NCBI RefSeq assembly: GCF_052180255.1
Contig: NZ_CP197466.1
Span: forward strand, 3,224,001 to 3,288,000
Direction: 5' to 3'
DNA length: 64,000 bases
Origin: Paenibacillus_AM sp052180255
GTDB taxonomy: Bacteria > Bacillota > Bacilli > Paenibacillales > NBRC-103111
The translations under genes were made by a program, and so were the position numbers. Every line of letters begins with the position of its first letter. The first letter of the stretch is position 1. Below, in pieces: positions 54,084-62,744 of this stretch. The notes under the pieces are model-generated. The model saw only the letters and a list, made by a program, of their open reading frames with translations, was not told the origin of the DNA and made no database searches.

Positions 54084-55270
54084 TACATGTTCACCCTCTC
54101 TTTAAATCGCTCGAATCGAAGTGGCTCAGGAGAGATCACCGTCTGTGACTGCTCTGTTATCATTTCACTCATTAGCTTACCTGTTACTGCTGCAAGACTA
54201 ATGCCATCACCCTCATGACCAGCCGCAATATAAAATCCTGGTAGTTCCTTCACTTCCGACACAATCGGCAGATGATCACTCGTCCACGGTCTTAATCCGG
54301 TATAGGTTCGCACAATGTTAAAGTCATTTAATTTTGGATAAAAACGCAATGCCCGCCTTGCCATACAGCGAACGACTTCCATATTGCAAGAGGTATCAAA
54401 ACCGACAAACTCCCGGCTGCTGCCGATCAAAAAGTTCTGGCTCTCCGTCGGCTCAAATACGAGTGCAACGCCGTACTTTGCCGTTAGTTCGTCTACCTTT
54501 CGCTCTCCGCCAAACTTCGAGATCAAATACCCGAACTCCATCACTTTACGCATCCCCACTGGCATCTGTCGCGATGCGACAATGAGATGTCCTTTTCGGG
54601 GAACAATCGGAATATCGATACCAACCATCTGACCAATGTGCGGAGCCCACACACCCGCTGCATTCACGATCTTCGAGGCCGTCACATCCCCTTCACTCGT
54701 ATGAATCGTATAGCCATTAGCAGCTTTATTTCGAGTAATCCCCTTAACTTCCGTCCGTAAGTGAATATGGACACCATACTTCTCGGCGGCATCCTCAAAT
54801 AATGCATAAGTCAATAAATAGGGATTCACTGTTGAATCTGTCGCACATTCTAGGCCACCTGGCAGATCATCTGCAAGATACGGAGACTCAGCACGAATAT
54901 CTTGTCGATCTAGCATACGAAATGGTAGACCGAGTGCTTTCTGTCTATCCACCCACTGTTTGGCTGCATCCATCTCCTCATCCGTCTCACATACTAAGAT
55001 GCTTCCTGGTGCCCGATATTCAAAAGAACAAGTCAAATCCTGACTCAGTTCACTAATGATTTGCTGACTGACCAATGACATTTGACTGTCGAATCCAGGA
55101 TCTTTATCAATAGCAAGTATATTTCCATCACATCTAGATGATGTGCCGCTTGCTAGCTCCCCTTTTTCAATAACGGTTACATCAATACCCTTCTTCCCCA
55201 AAAAATACGCAATCGATGATCCGACGATACCGCCGCCTATAATTGCAACTTCCGTATGGATGACATTCAT
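54083..55270 (-). CDS. FAD-dependent D-amino acid (D-hydroxyproline) dehydrogenase-like oxidoreductase
   Basis: The 395-residue DadA-type flavoprotein starts at the ATG with AAGGGG seven bases upstream; an in-frame TTG 18 bases earlier is less likely. The N-terminal FAD loop is VAIIGGGIVGSS and the C-terminal segment GLRPWTSDHLPIVSE...GHEGDGISLAAVTG closes the FAD site. With the adjacent epimerase it could oxidise cis-4-hydroxy-D-proline or D-proline to the pyrroline carboxylate. The later deaminase of that pathway is not in the window. The gene is preceded by a sigma-54 promoter. Confidence 0.83.
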   Translation of the reverse strand: MNVIHTEVAIIGGGIVGSSIAYFLGKKGIDVTVIEKGELASGTSSRCDGNILAIDKDPGFDSQMSLVSQQIISELSQDLTCSFEYRAPGSILVCETDEEMDAAKQWVDRQKALGLPFRMLDRQDIRAESPYLADDLPGGLECATDSTVNPYLLTYALFEDAAEKYGVHIHLRTEVKGITRNKAANGYTIHTSEGDVTASKIVNAAGVWAPHIGQMVGIDIPIVPRKGHLIVASRQMPVGMRKVMEFGYLISKFGGERKVDELTAKYGVALVFEPTESQNFLIGSSREFVGFDTSCNMEVVRCMARRALRFYPKLNDFNIVRTYTGLRPWTSDHLPIVSEVKELPGFYIAAGHEGDGISLAAVTGKLMSEMITEQSQTVISPEPLRFERFKERVNM

Positions 55271-55325
55271 TATTTTTCCCCTTTGCACAAGTTAAGATTT
55301 CGTTATGATTGTTAATTGGATAGGA

Positions 55326-55341
55326 TGCAAAATTGATGCCA
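55326..55341 (-). promoter_or_regulatory. Sigma-54 promoter of the dehydrogenase-racemase operon
   Basis: On the minus strand TGGCAT-CAATT-TTGCA fits the -24/-12 consensus (TGGCAC-N5-TTGCA) with one mismatch and correct spacing, about 55 bases before the ATG. Confidence 0.82.
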
Positions 55342-55376
55342 GTGGTTTCACCGCTATTTGTTTACTTTCCCCGACT

Positions 55377-55399
55377 TAAATGTATAAATAAATTTACAC
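55377..55399. promoter_or_regulatory. Putative activator-binding element (UAS)
   Basis: TAAATGT...TTTACAC with a 9-base interior recurs in the other sigma-54 intergenic region at 59632-59654, including an internal TAA at the same place. It lies 35-60 bases upstream of the minus-strand -24 element and overlaps the -35 of the regulator's own promoter, suggesting autoregulation. Confidence 0.5.
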
Positions 55400-55421
55400 T
55401 TCTATATATAATGTGTATAAT
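55393..55421 (+). promoter_or_regulatory. Sigma-A promoter of the sigma-54 activator gene
   Basis: TTTACA is exactly 17 bases from a consensus TATAAT, about 45 bases before the ATG. Confidence 0.75.
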
Positions 55422-55466
55422 TTATTATTATCATATTATTCTGATAAAAATAAAGGGGTGTAATCA

Positions 55467-57218
55467 ATGAAACACAAACTACCTCATTTATTGAGTCTTC
55501 TTCGTACAAATTTTACTTACACGGTTGATAACAGCCCTAAGCAGCCATTTAATCCACCCATTCTCGATATGACTACTCTTAACTGTGAGATGTCTGTCCA
55601 TTTCTATCAGAATGGAAAGCAGCTCTATTATTGTGATTGTAAATCTATTACACCCTCGATAGCAGATCCAAGATTAGCTTGGCGAGCATCTGCAAGTGTA
55701 AGTGAGACTGAATCCATTAAGTCTATTATACAACTTTTTCATGAAAACGATTACATTCTTGTTTATAACGAAGCAAACAAGCCACTTGGATTTCTAGCTT
55801 CCCACGATATGATGCAAGCACTATACCAATCACATCAACGCCTAGAGGCGTATTTTGAAGCGATGATCGAGACGATGGATGCATCGATCTCCATGATTGA
55901 TGAAGATGAACGTACAGTCGTATGGACGAAGGGTGCCGAGCAAATTTTTTCGATAAAAGCGCAGAATATTATCGGCAAGCCGATTTCTGACTTCTTCCCG
56001 ATCCACATGCTACAAACGCTTCGGGCACTAAAAACAGGCGATTCGGTATTCCGTAAGCTGCATCAGCCAAGACCTGATCTCTATGTTCTCATTAATTCGA
56101 ACCCCATTATGCTCGATGGTCAAATTATTGGTTCAATTGCCGCTGAAAAAGACATTACGAGTGAGGCACGGCTCAACCAAGAACTATTCAATGCAACAGC
56201 CAAAGTCCATCATCTCCAGCAGCAAATGGCTCAGCTCATGCCGTCCGCCGATCCATTCATCCACATTAAAGGAACGAGTCGCGCAATCAAGCATGCTATT
56301 GAGATGAGCAGTAAGGTCGGATCGACCAAAGCAACTGTGCTAGTTCTAGGGGAAAGCGGCGTTGGCAAAGAACTATTCGCCAAAGCCATACACGACACCC
56401 GGGAGAAATCAGATGCCCCTTTTATCGCCATTAATTGCGGTGCAATTCCGCCATCCTTATTTGAAAGTGAGCTTTTTGGTTATGAAAAAGGGGCCTTCTC
56501 AGGCGCAGATCACAATGGCAAGAAAGGAAAAATTGAGCTTGCAAAGGGCGGGACTTTATTCTTAGATGAAATTGGTGAAATGCCACTGGATATGCAAGTC
56601 AAACTGCTGCGAGTCCTGCAGGAGAAGAAGTACTATTCGGTCGGCGGGACCAAGCAGCTTGAAGCGGATTTCAGGGTCATAGCTGCAACAAATCGGGATC
56701 TCGAGCAGCTTGTTAAAAAGGGCCTATTCCGAGAGGATCTCTACTATCGCCTCAACGTCGTTACTGTGGATATCCCACCTCTTCGTGACCGAAAAGAAGA
56801 TATTATTGAACTTACGCACTATTTCTTATATGAATTCTCAACCAGCTATAACAGGCTAATTCAAGGCATTCCACAGGAAGTCATGCTTGATCTTATGCAA
56901 TACGATTGGCCGGGAAATATCAGGGAACTTCGTAATACGGTGGAGAGAATCGTCGTATTTTCTGCGGATGGTTCGGTTAAACGTGAGTACCTGCCTTTGT
57001 CCATTTATTCACGTAAAAAATCCGAAGATTACGAAGAACAAGAGCATTTTCCAACGGCAGTTGTCACTCTGCAAAAAGAATTAGAAACCCATGAGAAGCA
57101 GATCATTCTTAAGGCTCTTGATCTTGAAAAAGGAAATAAGCAAGCCGCCGCCAAGCGTCTGGGCATGTCCCGGGCAACGCTTTATAATAAAATGAATAAG
57201 TTGGGGCTTGGAGAATGA
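55467..57218 (+). CDS. Sigma-54-dependent transcriptional activator with PAS domain
   Basis: The 583-residue protein has an N-terminal region with CBS-like features (DPRLAWRASASVSETESIKSIIQLFHE), a PAS domain (about 130-245), an AAA+ domain with Walker A GESGVGKE near 294, the sigma-54 contact loop GAFSGA at about 341-346 (canonical GAFTGA with a conservative change) and Walker B GGTLFLDEIGEM, and a C-terminal Fis-type helix-turn-helix (about 545-580). It is divergent from the dehydrogenase-racemase operon and probably activates all three sigma-54 promoters here in response to a proline-type compound. Confidence 0.92.
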   Translation: MKHKLPHLLSLLRTNFTYTVDNSPKQPFNPPILDMTTLNCEMSVHFYQNGKQLYYCDCKSITPSIADPRLAWRASASVSETESIKSIIQLFHENDYILVYNEANKPLGFLASHDMMQALYQSHQRLEAYFEAMIETMDASISMIDEDERTVVWTKGAEQIFSIKAQNIIGKPISDFFPIHMLQTLRALKTGDSVFRKLHQPRPDLYVLINSNPIMLDGQIIGSIAAEKDITSEARLNQELFNATAKVHHLQQQMAQLMPSADPFIHIKGTSRAIKHAIEMSSKVGSTKATVLVLGESGVGKELFAKAIHDTREKSDAPFIAINCGAIPPSLFESELFGYEKGAFSGADHNGKKGKIELAKGGTLFLDEIGEMPLDMQVKLLRVLQEKKYYSVGGTKQLEADFRVIAATNRDLEQLVKKGLFREDLYYRLNVVTVDIPPLRDRKEDIIELTHYFLYEFSTSYNRLIQGIPQEVMLDLMQYDWPGNIRELRNTVERIVVFSADGSVKREYLPLSIYSRKKSEDYEEQEHFPTAVVTLQKELETHEKQIILKALDLEKGNKQAAAKRLGMSRATLYNKMNKLGLGE

Positions 57219-57254
57219 CTTAAGAGCGTTTGTTGGTAAAAGTCTGGGCACTAC

Positions 57255-57368
57255 GGAGAAAAGAAGCACTTCCGGTCGCTGTTGAATCCGTGTCCCTTGT
57301 TTAGATTGTAGGGTGGGGACACTTCTTCAAAAGGCGATCGCTTCGCTCCTACAGTATGACTTTTCTCC
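57255..57368. repeat. Long imperfect palindrome, possibly a dispersed repeat
   Basis: GGAGAAAA and TTTTCTCC form the outer arms, 98 bases apart, and GTGTCCC/GGGACAC an inner stem. The 220-base stretch after the activator gene otherwise contains no gene. The composition looks unlike a simple terminator; similar imperfect inverted repeats occur scattered in Paenibacillus genomes as I remember them. Confidence 0.4.
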
Positions 57369-57437
57369 TTCGTTCGACTTTTTGAGCTACCTCTTAATCA
57401 TTTCACAAGCCTTGTGAAAAAACGATAAGTAACATAC

Positions 57438-57466
57438 AAAAAGCATCCCAAAACGGATGCTTTTTG
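57438..57466. terminator. Bidirectional terminator
   Basis: AAAAAGCATCC pairs perfectly with GGATGCTTTTT around CAAAAC, between the convergent activator and cyclodeaminase-like genes. Confidence 0.92.
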
Positions 57467-57495
57467 CTTTTGATACACTTATTACCTTCTGAATC

Positions 57496-58485
57496 TTATA
57501 AATTAACATGCTGTCCAACACCGGCTTGCACCGCTCGATCATACAATACTTTCGCTACGACCACGTCCATTGCAGCTAGTCCCACTGATTTAAACACTGT
57601 GATCTCTTCATCATGTTCACGACCTTGCTTGATTCCGCTTACAATCTCGCCAAGCTCAGCATGAATCTCATTAGGCGTAAATACGCACTGCTCTATGGGA
57701 ATGAGTAGATCTCCCGTCTCGTCTAGTGCCGTTTCAATCGATTCGACCACCACTTTATGCGCCTGTACAATTAATTCGGTTGGCAGCTCCTGCATATGAG
57801 GTCGGAAGGAGCCAATTGCATTCACATGTAAACCCGATGTTATCGCTGCTGCCGAGAACACAGGCTCACTTGAATTGGTAGCTGTGATTACAATATCTGC
57901 ACCTTGCACGGCTTGATCAGCTTCGCTTACGACGTTAATCCGTAGCCCTTTACTTCCAACTTCATTCCGAAGCTCCTCTGCTAACGTATGTGCCTTATCC
58001 AAATTGCGATTGTATAGACGAATTTCCTCAATTGTCCGCACACACCTCACTGCCTCGATCATCCCTCTTGATTGAGCACCTGTACCAATTACCCCTAGCA
58101 CCTTCGCATTCTCACGCGAGAGCAGCTTGGTTGCAAGGCCTGAAGCAGCTCCTGTCCGAATAACCGTTAAGTACGAGGCTTCCAATATCGCCAGCGGCTC
58201 ACCCGTCATCATATCAGAAAGCACCATCAAGCCATAGATCGTCTTTTTGTTAATCTGCTTGTTATTTGGGTACACCGAAACGAACTTCACACCAAGACTT
58301 TTTGCTCCAGCAACAAATGAAGGCATGAACAGCGCTGTTCCATTCCCTTCGGCAACAGGAATGAATGTCCGTATCGGTGCAATTGCCCGCCCACTTGAAT
58401 ATTCAGCTAAAGCCATACCTACTGCTTCAATGACCTCATCCATTTTTACAAGCTGCGCTTGATCTGCAGCGGTTAATACTAACAT
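57496..58485 (-). CDS. Ornithine cyclodeaminase/mu-crystallin family protein (probable pyrroline-2-carboxylate reductase)
   Basis: The 329-residue protein starts at the ATG with GAGGTGG eight bases upstream; a GTG four codons earlier is possible. The NAD(P)-binding loop GVIGTGAQSRG, the substrate segment IRTGAASGLATKLLSR and ATNSSEPVF are typical. Relatives either cyclise ornithine to proline or reduce delta-1-pyrroline-2-carboxylate to L-proline. Its place 31 bases after a proline racemase/hydroxyproline-type gene favours the reductase role in hydroxyproline use. No arginine or ornithine genes are near. Confidence 0.82.
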   Translation of the reverse strand: MLVLTAADQAQLVKMDEVIEAVGMALAEYSSGRAIAPIRTFIPVAEGNGTALFMPSFVAGAKSLGVKFVSVYPNNKQINKKTIYGLMVLSDMMTGEPLAILEASYLTVIRTGAASGLATKLLSRENAKVLGVIGTGAQSRGMIEAVRCVRTIEEIRLYNRNLDKAHTLAEELRNEVGSKGLRINVVSEADQAVQGADIVITATNSSEPVFSAAAITSGLHVNAIGSFRPHMQELPTELIVQAHKVVVESIETALDETGDLLIPIEQCVFTPNEIHAELGEIVSGIKQGREHDEEITVFKSVGLAAMDVVVAKVLYDRAVQAGVGQHVNL

Positions 58486-58516
58486 AAGTCCATCCACCTC
58501 ATCTATTCAGGAACCC

Positions 58517-59524
58517 TTAGCTCAGTAAAAATCCATCAGCAAGTGGGTCCGTTGGGTCAACTACAAATTGGTGCAATCCTGTAATAAACGCTTTACCTTC
58601 TATTTTAGGAATAATAGCCTTAAATTGTGCAACTTCCGTCTGTTCAATCACTTGAGAGATAAACTGACTGTTCATAATCCCTTCATGAACGAACAATTCA
58701 CCATTTTCATATTGACCACGTGCATGAAGCGCAGCTAGTCTTGCACAAGTCCCTGTGCCGCATGGAGAACGATCAATCTGCTCTTCGGCAAAGATTGTCA
58801 CATTTCTTAAATGCGAAGAAGCAATCTGAGGTTCATCGGAGATAATGACACCATAAATATCTCGAAGTTCATGCTCGATTGGATGCTGAACTAGCATCTG
58901 GCTCTCGATATTTTCTTTAATCGCGCTTCCTATCTTTTGTAATTCAGGTAAATGCTCGATATCTACTTTCACACCAAGATCTGCAGCATGAACAATTGCA
59001 TAGAAAGCACCGCCAAAGGCAATATCTACACGCAACTGGCGATTATCAGGTAATGTGACCAACACATCGGATGCGAAGACGAACGAAGGAACATTTTCAA
59101 AAGAAACGGATTTCACTTCATTTCCTTCAAGTTGTGCATGGGCGATGATCTTACCTGCGGGACTATCAATAATAATAGTTGGATGATCCCCTTCAACTTG
59201 CAAAAATCCAGTCTCGATAACAGCCGTCACAACCGCAATAATGCCATGACCACACATCGAACTATACCCTTCGTTATGCATGAACAGAACACCAAAATCC
59301 GCATCAGAACTCACAGGTGGTGTAATGACACAGCCATACATCCCATGATGTCCACGCGGTTCATACATCAGCACCCTGCGGATATGATCCAAGTGCTCGC
59401 GGAAGTATGCGCGTTTCTCCAATATCGTATTCCCTTTTAACGGCGGTATCCCACCTGTAATAATACGCAAGGGTTCCCCACCCGTATGGGCATCAATCGT
59501 CGTAAATAACTGTTTAATTTGCAT
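58517..59524 (-). CDS. Proline racemase/hydroxyproline epimerase family protein (second paralogue)
   Basis: The 335-residue protein has DAHTGGEPLRI, SSMCGHGIIAV and RSPCGTGTCARLA, so both catalytic cysteines are kept. The pairing with a pyrroline-2-carboxylate-reductase-like gene would fit a trans-3-hydroxy-L-proline dehydratase, but dehydratases usually carry Thr at the second cysteine. So the context and active site give different hints. ATG with AAGGAGG upstream. It is the first gene after a sigma-54 promoter. Confidence 0.85.
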   Translation of the reverse strand: MQIKQLFTTIDAHTGGEPLRIITGGIPPLKGNTILEKRAYFREHLDHIRRVLMYEPRGHHGMYGCVITPPVSSDADFGVLFMHNEGYSSMCGHGIIAVVTAVIETGFLQVEGDHPTIIIDSPAGKIIAHAQLEGNEVKSVSFENVPSFVFASDVLVTLPDNRQLRVDIAFGGAFYAIVHAADLGVKVDIEHLPELQKIGSAIKENIESQMLVQHPIEHELRDIYGVIISDEPQIASSHLRNVTIFAEEQIDRSPCGTGTCARLAALHARGQYENGELFVHEGIMNSQFISQVIEQTEVAQFKAIIPKIEGKAFITGLHQFVVDPTDPLADGFLLS

Positions 59525-59592
59525 CGTTTATCCTCCTTTTTGATGTAACTCCCTTTTTTACAATTTACCTTCATATCACTCACCATTATGCA

Positions 59593-59608
59593 TGCAAGTT
59601 ATGTGCCA
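59593..59608 (-). promoter_or_regulatory. Sigma-54 promoter of the racemase-reductase operon
   Basis: On the minus strand TGGCAC-ATAAC-TTGCA is a full match to the -24/-12 consensus, about 70 bases before the ATG of the 58517-59524 gene. Confidence 0.9.
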
Positions 59609-59631
59609 CATTCTACCCTCGCATTATGGAC

Positions 59632-59654
59632 TAAATGTCTAATCTTTTTTACAC
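59632..59654. promoter_or_regulatory. Putative activator-binding element (UAS), second copy
   Basis: TAAATGT...TTTACAC with the same spacing as the element at 55377-55399. It lies between two divergent sigma-54 promoters, 24 bases from the minus-strand one and about 80 bases from the plus-strand one, so one site could serve both. A looser TGTATAA...TTTACA copy follows around 59669-59697. Confidence 0.5.
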
Positions 59655-59736
59655 GGAATACAAAAACTGTATAACAAATTACGTTTTTCTTTTTACATAG
59701 TCACGTTACTTAGCAAAAGTACCATCCGACGTAATG

Positions 59737-59752
59737 TGGCATTTATTTTGCA
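59737..59752 (+). promoter_or_regulatory. Sigma-54 promoter of the Xaa-Pro peptidase gene
   Basis: TGGCAT-TTATT-TTGCA fits the -24/-12 consensus with one mismatch and correct spacing, about 45 bases before the ATG at 59797. Confidence 0.85.
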
Positions 59753-59796
59753 TAGATGAAATAAGTGAGTTTACATGCAAATGAGGAGGTTGACAC

Positions 59797-60861
59797 ATGC
59801 AAATAAGAATTGATGATTTACGTGTGCAGTTACGAGAGCAACAGTTAGATGGTTTGTTAATTACAGGTGGATCGAATCGCAGGTACATAACTGGTTTTAC
59901 GGGAAGTGCTGGTGTTGCACTTGTCACATTGGATCAAGCCATACTCATCACAGATTCTCGATATACCGAGCAGGCAGGGAAACAAGCTCCCTCATTCGAG
60001 ATCATTCAATTCAAATCTTCATTTACGGAGCAAATTGGGATTGAATGCGAAAAACATGGCGTACAGAAGCTGGGATTTGAACAGGATCATATGACATTCA
60101 CCAATTATTCAGCTTACAAAGACCACGTCAAAGCTGAACTTATTCCTGTATCCGGTTACATTGAGAAAATTCGGATGGTGAAATCTGAAGAAGAAATCCA
60201 ATTCATTCGTACTGCTGCCGGAATTGCAGATGCAACCTTTTCACACATTTTGAACTTTATCCAACCCGGTAAATCTGAGAAGGATGTCGCCAATGAAATG
60301 GAAATGTTCATGCGTAAGCAAGGTGCGGATTGCTCTGCTTTCGATATTATTATCGCATCGGGTTATCGCGGCGCTTACCCTCATGGCGTGGCAAGTACAA
60401 AACTAATTGAAAACGGCGATATGGTTACACTGGACTTTGGTGCTTACTACCGTGGTTATCGCTCTGATCTTACACGTACAATCGCAATTGGAGAGCCACT
60501 TGCGCAATTGCAAGAAGTGTATAACATCGTGCTGGAGGCGGAACTACAGACGATTGCCCTGCTTAAACCCGGTGTTCCTTGCAAAGATATTGATACATTT
60601 GCCCATCACTACATTGACGAGAAGGGATACGGCAAAAACTTCGGTCACGGGACTGGGCATGCGATTGGCCTCGATATCCATGAAGAGCCATTCTTCTCAA
60701 CCAAGTCTGAGAAAGTACTCGCTGCTGGCATGATTATGACCGTGGAACCTGGCATTTATCTCCCAGGTATTGGCGGTGTACGCATTGAAGATGATGTACT
60801 AATCACATCCACTGGCTCTGAAGTTTTAACACGTTCACCTAAAGATCTCATTATTCTTTAA
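59797..60861 (+). CDS. Xaa-Pro peptidase (M24 family)
   Basis: The 354-residue M24 metallopeptidase has an N-terminal creatinase-like domain (ITGGSNRRYITGFTGSAGVALV) and a pita-bread catalytic domain with metal ligands in LDFGAYYRGYRSDLTRT, HGTGHAIGLDIHE, VEPGIYLPG and GVRIEDD. It should hydrolyse dipeptides or oligopeptides containing proline. AGGAGG precedes the ATG. Its sigma-54 promoter places it in the same regulon as the imino-acid genes, giving a supply route from prolyl peptides to free proline or hydroxyproline. Confidence 0.9.
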   Translation: MQIRIDDLRVQLREQQLDGLLITGGSNRRYITGFTGSAGVALVTLDQAILITDSRYTEQAGKQAPSFEIIQFKSSFTEQIGIECEKHGVQKLGFEQDHMTFTNYSAYKDHVKAELIPVSGYIEKIRMVKSEEEIQFIRTAAGIADATFSHILNFIQPGKSEKDVANEMEMFMRKQGADCSAFDIIIASGYRGAYPHGVASTKLIENGDMVTLDFGAYYRGYRSDLTRTIAIGEPLAQLQEVYNIVLEAELQTIALLKPGVPCKDIDTFAHHYIDEKGYGKNFGHGTGHAIGLDIHEEPFFSTKSEKVLAAGMIMTVEPGIYLPGIGGVRIEDDVLITSTGSEVLTRSPKDLIIL

Positions 60862-60985
60862 TATCCACATTCTGAAAGGAGGCGATGCGCCACTCTTCGT
60901 TCATTTTGAAAGCAGCTTGGTACTACTTACAGATGCGGGTATCCAATAGCAAGTCAAATTAACGGAAAGCAAAGGTGAACCGACA

Positions 60986-62680
60986 ATGAAAAAAAGAGGG
61001 TCATTAAGTGTGTCCTTACTCCTTGCATTCAGCTTGGTATTCTCAGCTTGCAGCGGTGGGACGAAAACAGCAACAGATACAAATACGCCAAGTCCAAGCC
61101 CAAGTTCAGGAGCTGCTACGGCGGCGCCTAAAGATGGAGCTAAGGAACCACAAATCCTTAACCTTACAGCAGGGCAAGATATTGTAACATTGAATACATT
61201 GGGTAACGTCGACAACCCGGCAACCATTGTACAAAACAACATACTTGAAGGACTTTATCGTCTAGATCCGAAGAACTTGCCAACACCAGGTATTGCTAAG
61301 TCCCATGAAGTGAGTGCAGACGGTAAAACGTACACGTTCCACTTGCGTGATGCTAAATGGAGCAACGGTAAGCCGATCGTGGCAGGCGATTTTGAATATG
61401 CTTGGAAAAAGGCACTTGATCCAAAAACAATCTCCCCTAACTACGCTTTCTTATTGGATGTAAAAAATGCAGCCGATATTAAAGATAAGAAGAAAGACCC
61501 TTCTGAGCTTGGTGTTAAAGCAATTGATGATCACACGTTCCAAGTTGAATTATCCTCACCAGTTCCTTACTTCCTGAGCTTAATTACGCACCCGCTCTTC
61601 TACCCAATGAACAAAGAGTTCGTAGAAACACAAGGTGCAGCTTATGGACAAGAAGCGAACACCATGATTTACAGTGGTCCATTCGTTCTAGATTCTTGGA
61701 AACATGACGATGGCTATGTATTAAAGAAAAACCCTAATTATTGGGATACTGCAAACGTGAAGCTGGAACAAATTAACTTCCGAATTGTAAAAGATAACGG
61801 GACTCGCATTAACTTGTATGAAGCAGGTCAAATCGATATTACAGGTTTAACTTCCGAATTCACTGAAAAATACAAAAGCAGCCCTGAATATAAAACTTTC
61901 TCTGATCCAGAAATGACTTTCCTTAAAGTCAACGAAAAGAATAAATACTTAAGCAATGTAAACATTCGTAAAGCTCTTAGCTTCAGCATTAACAAAGAAG
62001 AATTGACTGGCATTATTATGAACAACGGTGCCAAACCAGCTAACTTCATTGTTGCAAAAGAGTTTACATTTGGACCAGACGGCAAAGACTTCCGTGAAAA
62101 GTATGGTGAGTTCAAAAAAGAAGGTTTAGCAGAAGCTAAAAAATATTGGGAGCAAGGTATAAAAGAGTTGGGCGAATCAGCAATCAAGCTCGAGCTCTTG
62201 AACTTTGAAGGCGAAACTTCCAAAACAATGGGTCAGTTCTTGAAAAATCAATGGGAGAAAAACCTTCCAGGATTGACAGTTACAATTAACGTTCAACCGC
62301 AAAAGCAAAAACTTGCTCTTGAGAAAAAGCTGCAATACGATATCAACAACACAGGATGGGGCCCGGATTATCAAGATCCAACAACATACCTGGATATTTT
62401 CCTAGCTGATTCTCCTTACAATGCTTCTGATTATAAGAGTCCAAAGTACAATGACTTAATGAAGAAAGCTAAAGAAAATGCGACAAACCCAGCTGAGCGT
62501 TGGAAATTCCTCCAAGAGGCTGAGAAAGTACTCATTGAAGAAGATTGTGTAATCCTTCCACTTTATCAAGCAGGCGTTGCTAGAATGACGAAGCCTTACG
62601 TGAAAAACTTTGTTACTCACCCATTCGGTGTATACACAAGTTACAAGTGGACTTCCATTGAAGGCAAAAAAGCAAAATAA
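60986..62680 (+). CDS. Peptide ABC transporter substrate-binding lipoprotein (OppA/DppE-like)
   Basis: The 564-residue lipoprotein has the lipobox VFSACSGG (cysteine near residue 21), a Ser/Pro/Ala spacer and an SBP_bac_5 domain with the usual DPKTISPNYAF, YSGPFVLDSWKHDDGYVLKKNPNYWD and LNFEGETSK segments. It binds oligopeptides at the outer face of the membrane. It follows the Xaa-Pro peptidase by 124 bases without a visible promoter, so it is probably in that sigma-54 transcript. The permease genes are not in the window; an ATPase gene on the opposite strand lies 0.5 kb away. Confidence 0.93.
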   Translation: MKKRGSLSVSLLLAFSLVFSACSGGTKTATDTNTPSPSPSSGAATAAPKDGAKEPQILNLTAGQDIVTLNTLGNVDNPATIVQNNILEGLYRLDPKNLPTPGIAKSHEVSADGKTYTFHLRDAKWSNGKPIVAGDFEYAWKKALDPKTISPNYAFLLDVKNAADIKDKKKDPSELGVKAIDDHTFQVELSSPVPYFLSLITHPLFYPMNKEFVETQGAAYGQEANTMIYSGPFVLDSWKHDDGYVLKKNPNYWDTANVKLEQINFRIVKDNGTRINLYEAGQIDITGLTSEFTEKYKSSPEYKTFSDPEMTFLKVNEKNKYLSNVNIRKALSFSINKEELTGIIMNNGAKPANFIVAKEFTFGPDGKDFREKYGEFKKEGLAEAKKYWEQGIKELGESAIKLELLNFEGETSKTMGQFLKNQWEKNLPGLTVTINVQPQKQKLALEKKLQYDINNTGWGPDYQDPTTYLDIFLADSPYNASDYKSPKYNDLMKKAKENATNPAERWKFLQEAEKVLIEEDCVILPLYQAGVARMTKPYVKNFVTHPFGVYTSYKWTSIEGKKAK

Positions 62681-62692
62681 GATGACATAAAC

Positions 62693-62739
62693 AATTGCCC
62701 CTCTTACATGTTATACGTAAGAGGGGCAATTTTGTTTTG
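62693..62739. terminator. Terminator after the peptide-binding gene
   Basis: AATTGCCCCTCTTAC pairs perfectly with its complement around a nine-base loop, followed by TTTTG. It can also serve the convergent small membrane gene. Confidence 0.9.
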
Positions 62740-62744
62740 AAATA

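Noticed and set aside
57290..57322. GTGTCCC/GGGACAC hairpin as terminator of the sigma-54 activator gene
   Set aside because: No T-run follows; the hairpin at 57438-57466 is a much better terminator.
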